From: a virus
Virus record (IMG/VR): IMGVR_UViG_3300018065_000071
Coordinates: 1 to 24,629 of that record
DNA length: 24,629 nucleotides
Strand: one strand, 5' to 3'
Made by a program: the position numbers and the translations under genes
Notes under the pieces: generated by a model
The model's database searches: none
The model's input: the letters and a program-made list of their open reading frames with translations, nothing else
Told to the model about the DNA's origin: nothing
Shown here: piece after piece, positions 15,662 to 21,967 of the stretch
Layout: each line of letters opens with the position of its first letter
Position numbering within the stretch: position 1 is the stretch's first letter

Positions 15662-17193
15662 TGCCGTGGTCTACCGCTCTACTGTCCGCGCTTGCGGCCC
15701 CTGCGGCCCGGCTACGTCTGTCGCTCGCGAAGATTCCCGACTCGTGGGGACCGGGCACGTCTGCGGGCGCGGCTACGTCGGACCCGCGCACCGGGGTGGG
15801 GGGAATCTCGACGGATGCCGCCATCGCGATGTCTTCGCAGTCGGTTTCTGTGCCCCGCTGGACGACCAATCGCGGCACCGCACGGGTAGGGCTCGGCTCT
15901 ATCGCCGCGGGACATTGGGTGGCGCAGAACATGCCCCGCGGGTCGCTCGTTCAAATCGGCGGCCGTGTGGCGGGCATGGCGACGGCAGACCGTCTGTTCG
16001 TGGGGCAGCTCCGCGACCTTGAGGGAGTCGGACCTCGCACCATCGTGTCGGCCTGGGACATCCTCGCAAGCCTCGGGACGCAGACCGGGTGGTTTGCTGG
16101 ACTCGACTCGGGCGCGCTGTTCTACCACTGCGACCCAGACAGCATCAATACCCGGACCTTGGCGCTTCCTTACACCCCCGGGGATACCGCATTGGGATGC
16201 AACGCGGCCACGAATTTTGGGAAGCCAACCGGCGCAGACGGCGCGGTGCTCGTGACTCCTACGTCGGGTACAGACCCCTTCCTCCTGACCTTTTCGTCGC
16301 AGTCTGGTGCGGTGGTGTCGGGCGTGTCGGACGCGCACGGATGGGGTGCGCCATCTTCCGTCGCGGCCGTCGGGTCGACGGTGCAGGAGGTCGCGTGGAT
16401 GGCCGGGCACCCGCTCCGGGTCGCGCGGCGCATTCTCGCGAGCACCGGCAACGGCACGAACGGTGCAGACGACGTGTACCCGGCGGCGTGGGGATTCGGC
16501 TTGCCGGCCGCCTACATCGACACGGTGGGAATCAATCTGTGGGCTGGCCTCACTGACCCGAGGTCGGGTACGCATTCGGTGCGCATCGTCTCGACGACAC
16601 CGCAGGACGGTCTATCGTGGCTCGAGGGGCGCCTGTCCGCCTACGGGATGTGGCTAACCATGCGGCAAGGGCAGGTCACCGGCCGAGGGGCGGTCGACTA
16701 CGGCGGGTCACGTCCGCCGCTCGTGATGACGCTCGACCGGAGCCGCATCCTGCGGGGTGAGCCCGTTCGGTCGCTGTACGACAGCGGCAGCTCGGCCGAG
16801 TACGCGCGGACAGCAACCCGGTACGGGACCGTCTCGCCCACGACGGTAGAATCTGCGCTCACTCTCCCCGACACGCGGCCCGCGCACGGGTCCTACCTCA
16901 CCGACTACGGGGACGAGCTGTACCAGAATCAGGCGAACATCGCCGCACGGCTGAATCAACGGCTCGGCGCCTACCGTGAGCGTATCCCGGTGTCGGTGGA
17001 CGTCTCGTGTCGGCTCGACGCCGCGCAGCTATGCCCCGGTGATTGGGTGCTACTAAAACACCGGGGGGTCTGGACGCAGGACGACCTGGACGGCGGCCCG
17101 ACCGTTGCGATGGTCGCGGAGGTGTCGGTGGACTGGTCTGCGGGTGTCGTCACACTCACACTCTACATTCAGCCCGGCGAGGGGCTATACTAG
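15661..17193 (+). CDS. Tail hub / tip protein
   Basis: A 510-residue protein. ATG 15661 is chosen because it overlaps the preceding stop in TGATG; the in-frame ATG at 15574 lies inside the distal tail gene. The C-terminal half (LNQRLGAYRERIPVSVDV, LCPGDWVLLKHRGVWTQDD, VDWSAGVVTLTLYIQPGEG) has the look of gp27/hub-like barrels of tail baseplates, in which a 'PGD.V.l' turn is common. The middle contains WDILASLGTQTGWF and a 'MWLTMRQGQVTGRG' stretch. It would form the trimeric hub below the distal tail ring. No peptidoglycan hydrolase domain is visible. The call is by position, size and fold-like pattern. Confidence 0.55.
   Translation: MPWSTALLSALAAPAARLRLSLAKIPDSWGPGTSAGAATSDPRTGVGGISTDAAIAMSSQSVSVPRWTTNRGTARVGLGSIAAGHWVAQNMPRGSLVQIGGRVAGMATADRLFVGQLRDLEGVGPRTIVSAWDILASLGTQTGWFAGLDSGALFYHCDPDSINTRTLALPYTPGDTALGCNAATNFGKPTGADGAVLVTPTSGTDPFLLTFSSQSGAVVSGVSDAHGWGAPSSVAAVGSTVQEVAWMAGHPLRVARRILASTGNGTNGADDVYPAAWGFGLPAAYIDTVGINLWAGLTDPRSGTHSVRIVSTTPQDGLSWLEGRLSAYGMWLTMRQGQVTGRGAVDYGGSRPPLVMTLDRSRILRGEPVRSLYDSGSSAEYARTATRYGTVSPTTVESALTLPDTRPAHGSYLTDYGDELYQNQANIAARLNQRLGAYRERIPVSVDVSCRLDAAQLCPGDWVLLKHRGVWTQDDLDGGPTVAMVAEVSVDWSAGVVTLTLYIQPGEGLY
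17186..17191 (+). promoter_or_regulatory. Putative -10 element before tail tip gene
   Basis: TATACT matches the bacterial -10 consensus at five of six positions and overlaps the hub gene stop. Transcription would start at about 17198, next to a hairpin and 20 bases before the next ATG. No -35 of normal spacing was found. Confidence 0.35.
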
Positions 17194-17207
17194 GCGCGCA
17201 CCGCGCC
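17193..17207 (+). other. GC hairpin just upstream of ribosome binding site
   Basis: GGCGCG, loop CAC, CGCGCC forms a perfect six-bp, all-GC stem with a three-base loop. It ends one base before CGGAGG, the ribosome binding site of the gene at 17218. It could stabilise the 5' end of a transcript, pause RNA polymerase between hub and tip genes, or tune translation. It lacks a U-tract, so it is not a standard terminator. Confidence 0.6.
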
Positions 17208-17217
17208 CGGAGGCCCC

Positions 17218-17634
17218 ATGCCTGTCAGCAAATCCGTTCACGTCGACGCCGCAGGGCGGCAGCTCCACCGCCTCCGGTGCACGTTTGCGTCGGCCGACGG
17301 TGCGGCGGTTGTCGAGCTCATCCGGGGGACTCACCTACCGGATGCGTGCGTCATCGCGCAGGTTCACGGCTACGGATTGACGGGAAGTGCGAGCAACTAC
17401 CGCCCGGACATTCACGAGGCCGCCGAGGGTCTGTCTGCGGTCCCCGCGGGGTCGGCCATGCTCTACCAGGCCGACTCCACCGCGGCGGCAGACCAAACCA
17501 ACACGAGCCGTATCGGGGGGCTCGTCGCCCTCGCATCGGCGCGGTCCCTGTATGTCCGACTGGTCCCCGACTCGGGCAGCGATAACGCGGGCACGGTCGA
17601 CGTCTACGTGCTTCCGACAATCGAGGGGCAGTGA
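17218..17634 (+). CDS. Small tail tip protein, unknown
   Basis: A 138-residue protein from ATG 17218 with CGGAGG four bases upstream. It is beta-rich and without transmembrane segments (KSVHVDAAGRQLHRLRC, DACVIAQVHGYGLTG, SLYVRLVPDSG, GTVDVYVLPTIEG). Its size and predicted beta-sandwich resemble small virion proteins that sit next to fibres, but no family is recognised. Separate expression signals (a -10-like TATACT and a hairpin) lie upstream, and its stop overlaps the next gene's start (TGATG), so the two are likely to be co-translated. Tail tip or fibre accessory is the best guess. Confidence 0.6.
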   Translation: MPVSKSVHVDAAGRQLHRLRCTFASADGAAVVELIRGTHLPDACVIAQVHGYGLTGSASNYRPDIHEAAEGLSAVPAGSAMLYQADSTAAADQTNTSRIGGLVALASARSLYVRLVPDSGSDNAGTVDVYVLPTIEGQ

Positions 17635-18710
17635 TGGCGTACCCTTCCGCGCCGACCTACCCGGCACAGCCCGCGGGGGCAACCGCCACGCAGCCCACCT
17701 TGTCGGTGGCTGGCCGTGTCGACGGCGAAGCCTACACGGTCACAGCCGGGTCGAGGTCGTTGTCTATCACGGCGCAGTCGGGGGCCACGCTCCTGACGAC
17801 TGTGGAGCAGGCGAGCACCGGGGCATCGGTCGCAGTCACGGGCGCCGACACCACCACGCCGTCGTGGACGGCTCCGGCTGGCACCACGGTAGGCGAGGCG
17901 TGCAACGTGCTGACCGTCGCGACGCTCGCCGGCTTGACGTCGCATGTGGGCTTCACCGAGTACACGGCGGGTAGCGGCGGCGGTGGCGGTGGCGGTGGCG
18001 GATCGTGGTCTACCCTACTGGACTTGGATCTCAGCTCGGTCACCAGCGCCGGACCCTACACGAGCGGCACCAATACGTTGACCATCGGAACCGACACCAT
18101 CGACCTTACGGTCACACGGTTTTCTGGCGGCACTGGGTCAGTGACGCCGACAAACGGCACGGGCTTGGTGTTTTCGGCCAACGGGCCTGGGACGCTGACC
18201 GCTGCGCTAGACTTCGTGGCGCAGCTTGCGCAGTGGGGCCGGGCGGCCGTGTCGCAGTACGTACACGCAGTCCACATCGTGTGCGATTCAGTCGCCATGC
18301 CGTCCGTGTCAGACAGCATCATAAGCGGGCTGTCGACGAACACCACCCACAATAGCGGTGACTCGCGTGTTTTCTACACCACTGCGGACGGCAGCGGTCC
18401 CACCACGGAACGATGGCGAACCCGGAACAACACCAATAACTCCGCAGACATCGCGACGGGACAGACGGCGCGGACTGCCCGTGTCATCACGGCTATCGTC
18501 ATCGGCGGGGCTATCGTCGAGGTCATGGACACGGCAGGGACGACGCTACCGACTCCTGCGCCGGGCGGGGCGTCCACCTACACAGTCGGCGCGGACGCGG
18601 TAGGCCAGCTCGATTCGACGCCGCAATACCTGAACTGCTATTGCGTGCTCACTGTCGCGTTTGGGACGAGCTTGACGGTTACCCGGCTGGCAGTCCAGCG
18701 CTACGAATAG
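17634..18710 (+). CDS. Tail fibre / receptor-binding candidate
   Basis: A 358-residue protein from ATG 17634 (GTG 17631, one codon upstream, is possible). Residues about 1-110 are Pro/Ala/Thr-rich at the start and then Ig-like (TLSVAGRVDGEAYTVTAG). A stretch of nine consecutive glycines (17976-18002) forms a flexible hinge. The C-terminal 230 residues look like a lectin-type beta-sandwich (WSTLLDLDLSSV, LDFVAQLAQWGRAAVS, then VHAVHIVCDSVAMP) and end in TVTRLAVQRYE. A modular protein with an anchoring domain, a hinge and a lectin-like domain at the end of the tail block is likely to recognise the host surface. The exact family is not identified. Confidence 0.6.
   Translation: MAYPSAPTYPAQPAGATATQPTLSVAGRVDGEAYTVTAGSRSLSITAQSGATLLTTVEQASTGASVAVTGADTTTPSWTAPAGTTVGEACNVLTVATLAGLTSHVGFTEYTAGSGGGGGGGGGSWSTLLDLDLSSVTSAGPYTSGTNTLTIGTDTIDLTVTRFSGGTGSVTPTNGTGLVFSANGPGTLTAALDFVAQLAQWGRAAVSQYVHAVHIVCDSVAMPSVSDSIISGLSTNTTHNSGDSRVFYTTADGSGPTTERWRTRNNTNNSADIATGQTARTARVITAIVIGGAIVEVMDTAGTTLPTPAPGGASTYTVGADAVGQLDSTPQYLNCYCVLTVAFGTSLTVTRLAVQRYE
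17976..18002 (+). repeat. Nine-codon glycine tract
   Basis: Nine consecutive Gly codons, mostly alternating GGC and GGT, form a short GGN microsatellite between the two domains of the fibre candidate. Slippage by multiples of three would change hinge length without breaking the frame. Confidence 0.9.
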
Positions 18711-18718
18711 GAGGCACC

Positions 18719-19015
18719 ATGCGCATCCGTGACGTATCGACGACCACCGACGGCCCGACCGGACACACGGTTCGGCGGCTACAGGTCGACATCCCGCTGG
18801 ATCGCCCCATCATGCAGCGCGTGGATGACGGAGAATATCAGCTCGTCATCGCAGGACTACCGGTGCCAGCCCAGGCGGCAGACGCCGTGCTCGCAGACAT
18901 CCGCGGGCGGGTGGCGCTGGGCTCATCCACCCCCGTCACCGCCGAGCATATGCGCACACTGAGGTTTGATGACGCGTTGTTGTCGCTGGCAATGGCGGTC
19001 GAGGTGGACCCGTGA
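18719..19015 (+). CDS. Small hypothetical protein after fibre gene
   Basis: A 98-residue protein. ATG 18719 is chosen because AGGAGG lies four bases upstream, overlapping the fibre stop; the in-frame ATG at 18641 is inside the fibre gene. Beta-strand stretches (HTVRRLQVDIPLDRPIMQ, YQLVIAGLPVP) precede a helical half (AADAVLADIRGR, FDDALLSLAMAVEVDP). No membrane segment or motif is recognised. It lies between the fibre candidate and the endolysin and may belong to either group, for example a fibre chaperone or tip component. Confidence 0.6.
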   Translation: MRIRDVSTTTDGPTGHTVRRLQVDIPLDRPIMQRVDDGEYQLVIAGLPVPAQAADAVLADIRGRVALGSSTPVTAEHMRTLRFDDALLSLAMAVEVDP

Positions 19016-19086
19016 CCGAGCCCCACCGCTACGCCCGGCGTCGCAGACGGCTGGGCACCCGCACCCCACACCCTCGGAGGCAGTCT

Positions 19087-19497
19087 GTGCCCAGATACCG
19101 ATACGGCCGCCGGTCGCTCGAGCGTTTGAACTCGTGCGACTTTGACCTGATTCTGTTGTTCACCCAGGCGCTTGCTGACCCGGCTTGCCCCTCGGACATC
19201 AGCATTCTTGAGGGGCACCGGGGCGAGGCTCGCCAGAACGAGATGAGGGCCACGGGCAAGTCGCAACTCGCGTGGCCAAAGAGCCGCCACAACTCGTTCC
19301 CGTCCATGGCTGTGGATGCGGCGCCCTACGTGGGTGGTTCGGTGTCGTGGGATTGGGAGCACTACCACCCGCTTGCCGACCACATCAAAGCGACGTGGGC
19401 ACGGCTCAAGGCCGAGGGCAAGGTGCACGGCGAGCTCGAATGGGGCGGCGACTGGCGCAACTTCAAGGACGGCCCGCACTGGCAGATCAACCGATAG
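19087..19497 (+). CDS. Endolysin: M15-type L-alanyl-D-glutamate peptidase
   Basis: A 136-residue enzyme. GTG 19087 is chosen because GGAGG lies six bases upstream and the length matches T5 endolysin (137 residues); an in-frame GTG at 19012 would add a basic, unstructured 25-residue stretch. SRHNSFPSMAVDAAPY provides zinc ligands His68 and Asp77, WGGDW lies at about 119-123, and KDGPHWQ provides the catalytic Asp128 and ligand His131, equivalent to the DGGH of T5. The N-terminal YGRRSLERL parallels the start of T5 endolysin. It cuts the L-Ala-D-Glu link of peptidoglycan stem peptides. It has no signal peptide or cell-wall-binding domain, so it should need a holin for export. Confidence 0.85.
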   Translation: MPRYRYGRRSLERLNSCDFDLILLFTQALADPACPSDISILEGHRGEARQNEMRATGKSQLAWPKSRHNSFPSMAVDAAPYVGGSVSWDWEHYHPLADHIKATWARLKAEGKVHGELEWGGDWRNFKDGPHWQINR

Positions 19498-19505
19498 GAG
19501 GTCAC

Positions 19506-19721
19506 ATGTCTGGACCTGGAATCCCCGCATTTGACGCAGGCGTCGCACTCGCCGAAGGCCGCAAAGCGCAGCTCAGGCGCGCGCTCGACCGCATGATTGA
19601 GCCCAAGAGCCCGCTCGCCGAACGCCTCTCCGATGTCGGCATCGATCTCCTCGTGGACGCCCTCGACGCGGTGCGGGACGACTTCGTGGCCGGTGTGCAG
19701 TCCGTGGGCGACAAGACCTGA
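19506..19721 (+). CDS. Small helical protein in lysis cassette
   Basis: A 71-residue protein. ATG 19506 follows TAGGAGG, three bases upstream, which overlaps the endolysin stop; an upstream ATG in this frame is inside the endolysin gene. It is amphipathic-helical (ALAEGRKAQLRRALDRM, LSDVGIDLLVDALDAVRDDF) with no transmembrane helix. No family is recognised. Its stop overlaps the start of the next, holin-like gene (TGATG), so it is probably part of the lysis operon. Confidence 0.65.
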   Translation: MSGPGIPAFDAGVALAEGRKAQLRRALDRMIEPKSPLAERLSDVGIDLLVDALDAVRDDFVAGVQSVGDKT

Positions 19722-20182
19722 TGTGGCCGTGGCTGCTCGAGGCCGTTGCTCACGCGCAGGACGCGGCCACCGTAGCCACCGTAGCTACCGGTGCCGCTGA
19801 GGCCGTCGCGCCCGGCACAATCGGCGACTACACCGGCCCGGTCTCAATCGTGGTCGCAGTGGTCTACGGGCTCGACAAGGCCGGAATGCTCCGCATCGGG
19901 CGGCGCGACCCGGCCCCAATCGAGGCCCCAACGCGCGCTCAGGATGCCTCTATCGCGGCTCTTGACGCGCGGGTGCAGGTAGCCGAAACTGCTATTACGC
20001 GGCTGGAGCGGCGAGCCGATGCCGCGCAGACTGAGAGAGCCCGGCATGATGAGCGTATCGGCGGGCTCCGTGGAGAATTCGATGGGCATGTTTCCGAATG
20101 TCGAACGCAGCGCAACGCAGACCGCACCGAGCTCGCCGACCGGCTTGACAGGCTCGCAGACCGACTCGCCCCGCCACGGTGA
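19721..20182 (+). CDS. Holin-like membrane protein with coiled-coil tail
   Basis: A 153-residue protein from ATG 19721, overlapping the previous stop in TGATG. It begins with a short aromatic segment (MWPWLL), an Ala/Thr-rich stretch, and a hydrophobic helix at about 38-56 (YTGPVSIVVAVVYGLDKAG), directly followed by RIGRR. Basic residues after the helix put the C-terminus in the cytoplasm by the positive-inside rule. Residues about 65-150 are a charged coiled coil (LDARVQVAETAITRLERRAD and onward). A one- or two-helix holin with a cytoplasmic coiled coil next to the endolysin is the likely role. An i-spanin would need the opposite topology, so it is less likely. Confidence 0.55.
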   Translation: MWPWLLEAVAHAQDAATVATVATGAAEAVAPGTIGDYTGPVSIVVAVVYGLDKAGMLRIGRRDPAPIEAPTRAQDASIAALDARVQVAETAITRLERRADAAQTERARHDERIGGLRGEFDGHVSECRTQRNADRTELADRLDRLADRLAPPR

Positions 20183-20325
20183 CGACGACTGGCACCGGTG
20201 GGCCGCCGAGGTGCTACGCGCTGAGGCTCGGGATGTCCGCCGCGGCTGTGCTCGTGTCGATGCACGGGGCGAGCGGGGGCCGCTACTGCCTCGGAGCGCG
20301 TGATGGGCGTCAACGGCCAAAGTAA
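20179..20325 (+). CDS. Possible small membrane peptide overlapping two genes
   Basis: A 48-residue frame from GTG 20179, overlapping the holin-like stop in GTGA and ending at TAA 20323-20325, inside the next gene. About 90% of third positions before 20300 are G/C, clearly better than the competing frame on the same strand. A weakly hydrophobic segment (LGMSAAAVLVSMHGASGG) may be a short membrane helix. It may be a second lysis peptide. The 23-base overlap with the next gene and the absence of a strong ribosome binding site leave doubt. Confidence 0.4.
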   Translation: MTTTGTGGPPRCYALRLGMSAAAVLVSMHGASGGRYCLGARDGRQRPK

Positions 20326-20662
20326 CGCGGGTTGTCCCGAGCTCTTCTCGCATCCCATCATCGGCAAGCGCTACAGCCTCTCCTGGGGCTGTGAGGGCAA
20401 CGGAGGGCCGGGGTACCCTCACCATGCTTGCCTGCCCGGCGAGCGCATCACAGCGGCACAGTGGGCCAGCATCACGGCCGCAGCGGTTCAGGGCGTTGCT
20501 CAGATGGAAGCGGCCATCGCTGCCACGCCAGCGGCGCCGGCCTATGCCCGCGCGAAGGCAGCAGCGCTTGCCGGCGGGGTGCTCATGATGCCGGCGCAGA
20601 CCCGTGCACGGTACGCGGCGTGGGATGGGGCTCCGCTGTCGTCGGTGTGGGTGACGGGGTAG
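20303..20662 (+). CDS. Hypothetical protein, end of late block
   Basis: A 119-residue protein from ATG 20303 (GTG 20300 is an alternative). The N-terminal half has three Cys residues and many Gly/Pro/His (RYSLSWGCEGNGGPGYP, HHACLPGER); the C-terminal half is Ala-rich and helical (ITAAAVQGVAQMEAAIAA, ARAKAAALAGGVLMM). No family is recognised. It is the last gene on the plus strand before the strand switch and ends one base before the convergent stop on the minus strand. Confidence 0.55.
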   Translation: MGVNGQSNAGCPELFSHPIIGKRYSLSWGCEGNGGPGYPHHACLPGERITAAQWASITAAAVQGVAQMEAAIAATPAAPAYARAKAAALAGGVLMMPAQTRARYAAWDGAPLSSVWVTG

Positions 20663-20687
20663 TCATCGCGGCCGGATGAGCGTCACC
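20650..20687. terminator. Hairpin spanning convergent stop codons
   Basis: GGTGACG at 20650-20656 and CGTCACC at 20681-20687 form a seven-bp stem with a 24-base loop that contains both convergent stops (20660-20662 on plus, 20663-20665 on minus). There is no U-tract on either side, so intrinsic termination is uncertain; it may be a weak bidirectional end signal. Confidence 0.3.
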
Positions 20688-20884
20688 ACCACGACCGCTC
20701 CGTCTAAGATGGTGGCCCGTGACTCTCCGCGCCCCTCCTGAGCCACGAGCGCTGTGAGGGCCGCCGCGTGTCCGGTGGCAGCCCGGCGCACGGCTTGGGC
20801 CGTCGCCTGGTCCTGTCGTTGCGCATAGTCCTCGTCCTGCACCATCTGGAGGGCGACTGTGTACGCGGCATCAAGGTCGGGCAT
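20663..20884 (-). CDS. Small hypothetical protein, last gene of minus operon
   Basis: A 73-residue protein. The start at 20884 is chosen because GGAGG lies four bases upstream on the minus strand; a longer frame to 20992 would begin with a His/Arg-rich stretch that lacks a ribosome binding site. The N-terminal half is helical and charged (LDAAYTVALQMVQDEDYAQR), and the C-terminus is hydrophobic (ATILDGAVVVVTLIRPR). No family is recognised. It is separated by a 104-base gap with a -10-like element from the next gene upstream, so it may have its own promoter. Confidence 0.55.
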   Translation of the reverse strand: MPDLDAAYTVALQMVQDEDYAQRQDQATAQAVRRAATGHAAALTALVAQEGRGESRATILDGAVVVVTLIRPR

Positions 20885-20970
20885 CCGTCCTCCGAGGCGG
20901 ACCTGTCCCCGGACGCTGGTATGCGCCTGGAGACGGACCGCCGCAGTCCGGGGACGGTGGTGGTGGCTGT

Positions 20971-20987
20971 AGTGTAGCCCGCGCGGG
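20971..20987 (-). promoter_or_regulatory. Putative minus-strand -10 with adjacent palindrome
   Basis: On the minus strand, TACACT (20976-20971) fits a TAnnnT -10 element, and the perfect 10-bp palindrome CCCGCGCGGG (20978-20987) lies directly upstream of it, where a -35-binding factor or repressor could act. Transcription would start near 20964, giving a leader of about 80 bases for the gene ending at 20663. No -35 hexamer is evident. Confidence 0.3.
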
Positions 20988-20988
20988 T

Positions 20989-21300
20989 TCACGTGGGGGA
21001 GTCGGGTTTGTCGGGTGTCATCCGTGGGAAGTGCCCCGCCCCACCGTCCGAGCCAAACCGCGGCCCCTCTCGGGGCGTGAGTTCAGATTCGAGCAGGAAG
21101 GGTCCGGTCTCAGTGCCGGCGGGATGGGGCGAAGGTGTCAGTTGCCGCTTTCGCCCCAGAATGCGCTGACTCACCAAACCGAGTCCCGTTGCCCCGTAGC
21201 CTCGCCGGCACGGGGTTTTCGCGGTGAACCACAACAACACGCACAACAGCATGAAAGAGGAGCCGCAGGCGGTAATGATGGCTTCGATGATGTCGAGCAT
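20989..21300 (-). CDS. Small membrane protein, unknown
   Basis: A 103-residue protein starting at 21300 on the minus strand with GAGGAGAG upstream. Residues about 4-26 (IIEAIITACGSSFMLLCVLL and onward) form one transmembrane helix, followed by a basic stretch (KTPCRRGYG, RILGRKRQ), so the C-terminus should be cytoplasmic. The remaining 60 residues are Pro/Gly-rich and probably disordered. It could be a superinfection or lysis-control protein, or another early membrane protein; nothing specific is visible. The stretch upstream (21301-21419) holds no gene. Confidence 0.6.
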   Translation of the reverse strand: MLDIIEAIITACGSSFMLLCVLLWFTAKTPCRRGYGATGLGLVSQRILGRKRQLTPSPHPAGTETGPFLLESELTPREGPRFGSDGGAGHFPRMTPDKPDSPT

Positions 21301-21419
21301 GTGCTCTCCTCTGGCGTGCCCTCTCGGGCGGGTGAAAGTGCCGACCCGCGCGTGGTTCTATTGGTTCCACTGCGCATCAGTAGAAAGGTTAGTGCACGGG
21401 CCGGCGTAAGTGGTCAACA
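21301..21419. other. Intergenic region in minus operon
   Basis: A 119-base stretch without an open frame of note between the 81-residue gene and the membrane protein gene. It has lower G+C than its surroundings (TGGTTCTATTGGTTCCAC) and a TAACCT -10-like hexamer on the minus strand (21391-21386) with TTGACC upstream, but the 20-bp spacing is too long for a standard promoter. A promoter for the membrane gene is possible but not shown. Confidence 0.4.
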
Positions 21420-21665
21420 CTAAATCAGTCCGGTGTCGATGGATTCGGCGGCATCAAGGGCCGCGCTTTTGGCGCGCGTCAACGTCTCCGCGAAACCCGA
21501 GGCCACCGCGTGGAATCGGCCAGTCGGCCCGATACGAGCTACCAGCCATCGCCACCCGTCGAAGTCGGAGTCGGGGTAGATCTCAAGCTCCGCATAAGGC
21601 GAGCGGATGGTCATCTGATAGTGTCCACCGGACTGATACCAGGGGGTGAGGCGGGGGCGGGTCAT
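21420..21665 (-). CDS. Small hypothetical protein of early operon
   Basis: An 81-residue protein starting at 21665 on the minus strand; GGAGGGAGAGA directly upstream is a clear ribosome binding site. The long frame open to 22388 on this strand is a shadow of the genes upstream. It contains a compact pattern (YQMTIRSPYAELEIYPDSDF, then WRWLVARIGPTGRF) and a closing Ala-rich helix (TLTRAKSAALDAAESID), typical of small phage proteins of unknown role. Its start overlaps the stop of the winged-helix-like gene by four bases. Confidence 0.65.
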   Translation of the reverse strand: MTRPRLTPWYQSGGHYQMTIRSPYAELEIYPDSDFDGWRWLVARIGPTGRFHAVASGFAETLTRAKSAALDAAESIDTGLI

Positions 21666-21967
21666 TCTCTCCCTCCAGGCGAGTGCTCGCGCCAAGCGGA
21701 AATCAGCGCCACACCAAGCTTGGTCGGGGCAATCACAGCGACCCGGCGCCGATATTCCCTCATCCCGTTTTCGCTGTGTAGTCTGCACGGCATGTTTCGC
21801 GACCCGTAGGTCACGAGACCGTATCTGCGCAGCCGGGTCGCGTACCGCCGGACTATTCGCTGCTGCGGCTCGGGCCATAGCTGGTGCACGACATCTGGCT
21901 TGCCGATATCGATCCAGTCGACGATCTCGCCAAGAAACAGCATCGCGCTCCTGGGAAGTCCGAGCAT
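21662..21967 (-). CDS. Winged-helix-like protein
   Basis: A 101-residue protein from ATG at 21967, overlapping the recT stop in TGATG (GTG 21970 is an alternative). The order of short helices and a possible wing (PEPQQRIVRRYATRLRRYGL, then VTYGSRNMPCRLHSENG, then YRRRVAVIAPTKLGVALIS) resembles a winged helix-turn-helix of the kind in phage replication or regulatory proteins. It is strongly basic in the middle, which fits DNA binding. No exact family is recognised. Its place after exo and recT suggests a regulator or accessory factor of recombination or replication. Confidence 0.5.
   Translation of the reverse strand: MLGLPRSAMLFLGEIVDWIDIGKPDVVHQLWPEPQQRIVRRYATRLRRYGLVTYGSRNMPCRLHSENGMREYRRRVAVIAPTKLGVALISAWREHSPGGRE

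Noticed and set aside
20019-20303. Frame inside the holin-like gene as an Rz1-type outer-membrane spanin
   Set aside because: It is Pro/Ser-rich, but has no signal peptide or lipobox, and its third-position G/C signal is weaker than the alternative frame.
21596-21606. TGATAGTGT on the plus strand as a fourth late promoter
   Set aside because: It lies inside a minus-strand gene, lacks the CG and GC ends of the 13-mer, and no plus-strand gene follows.
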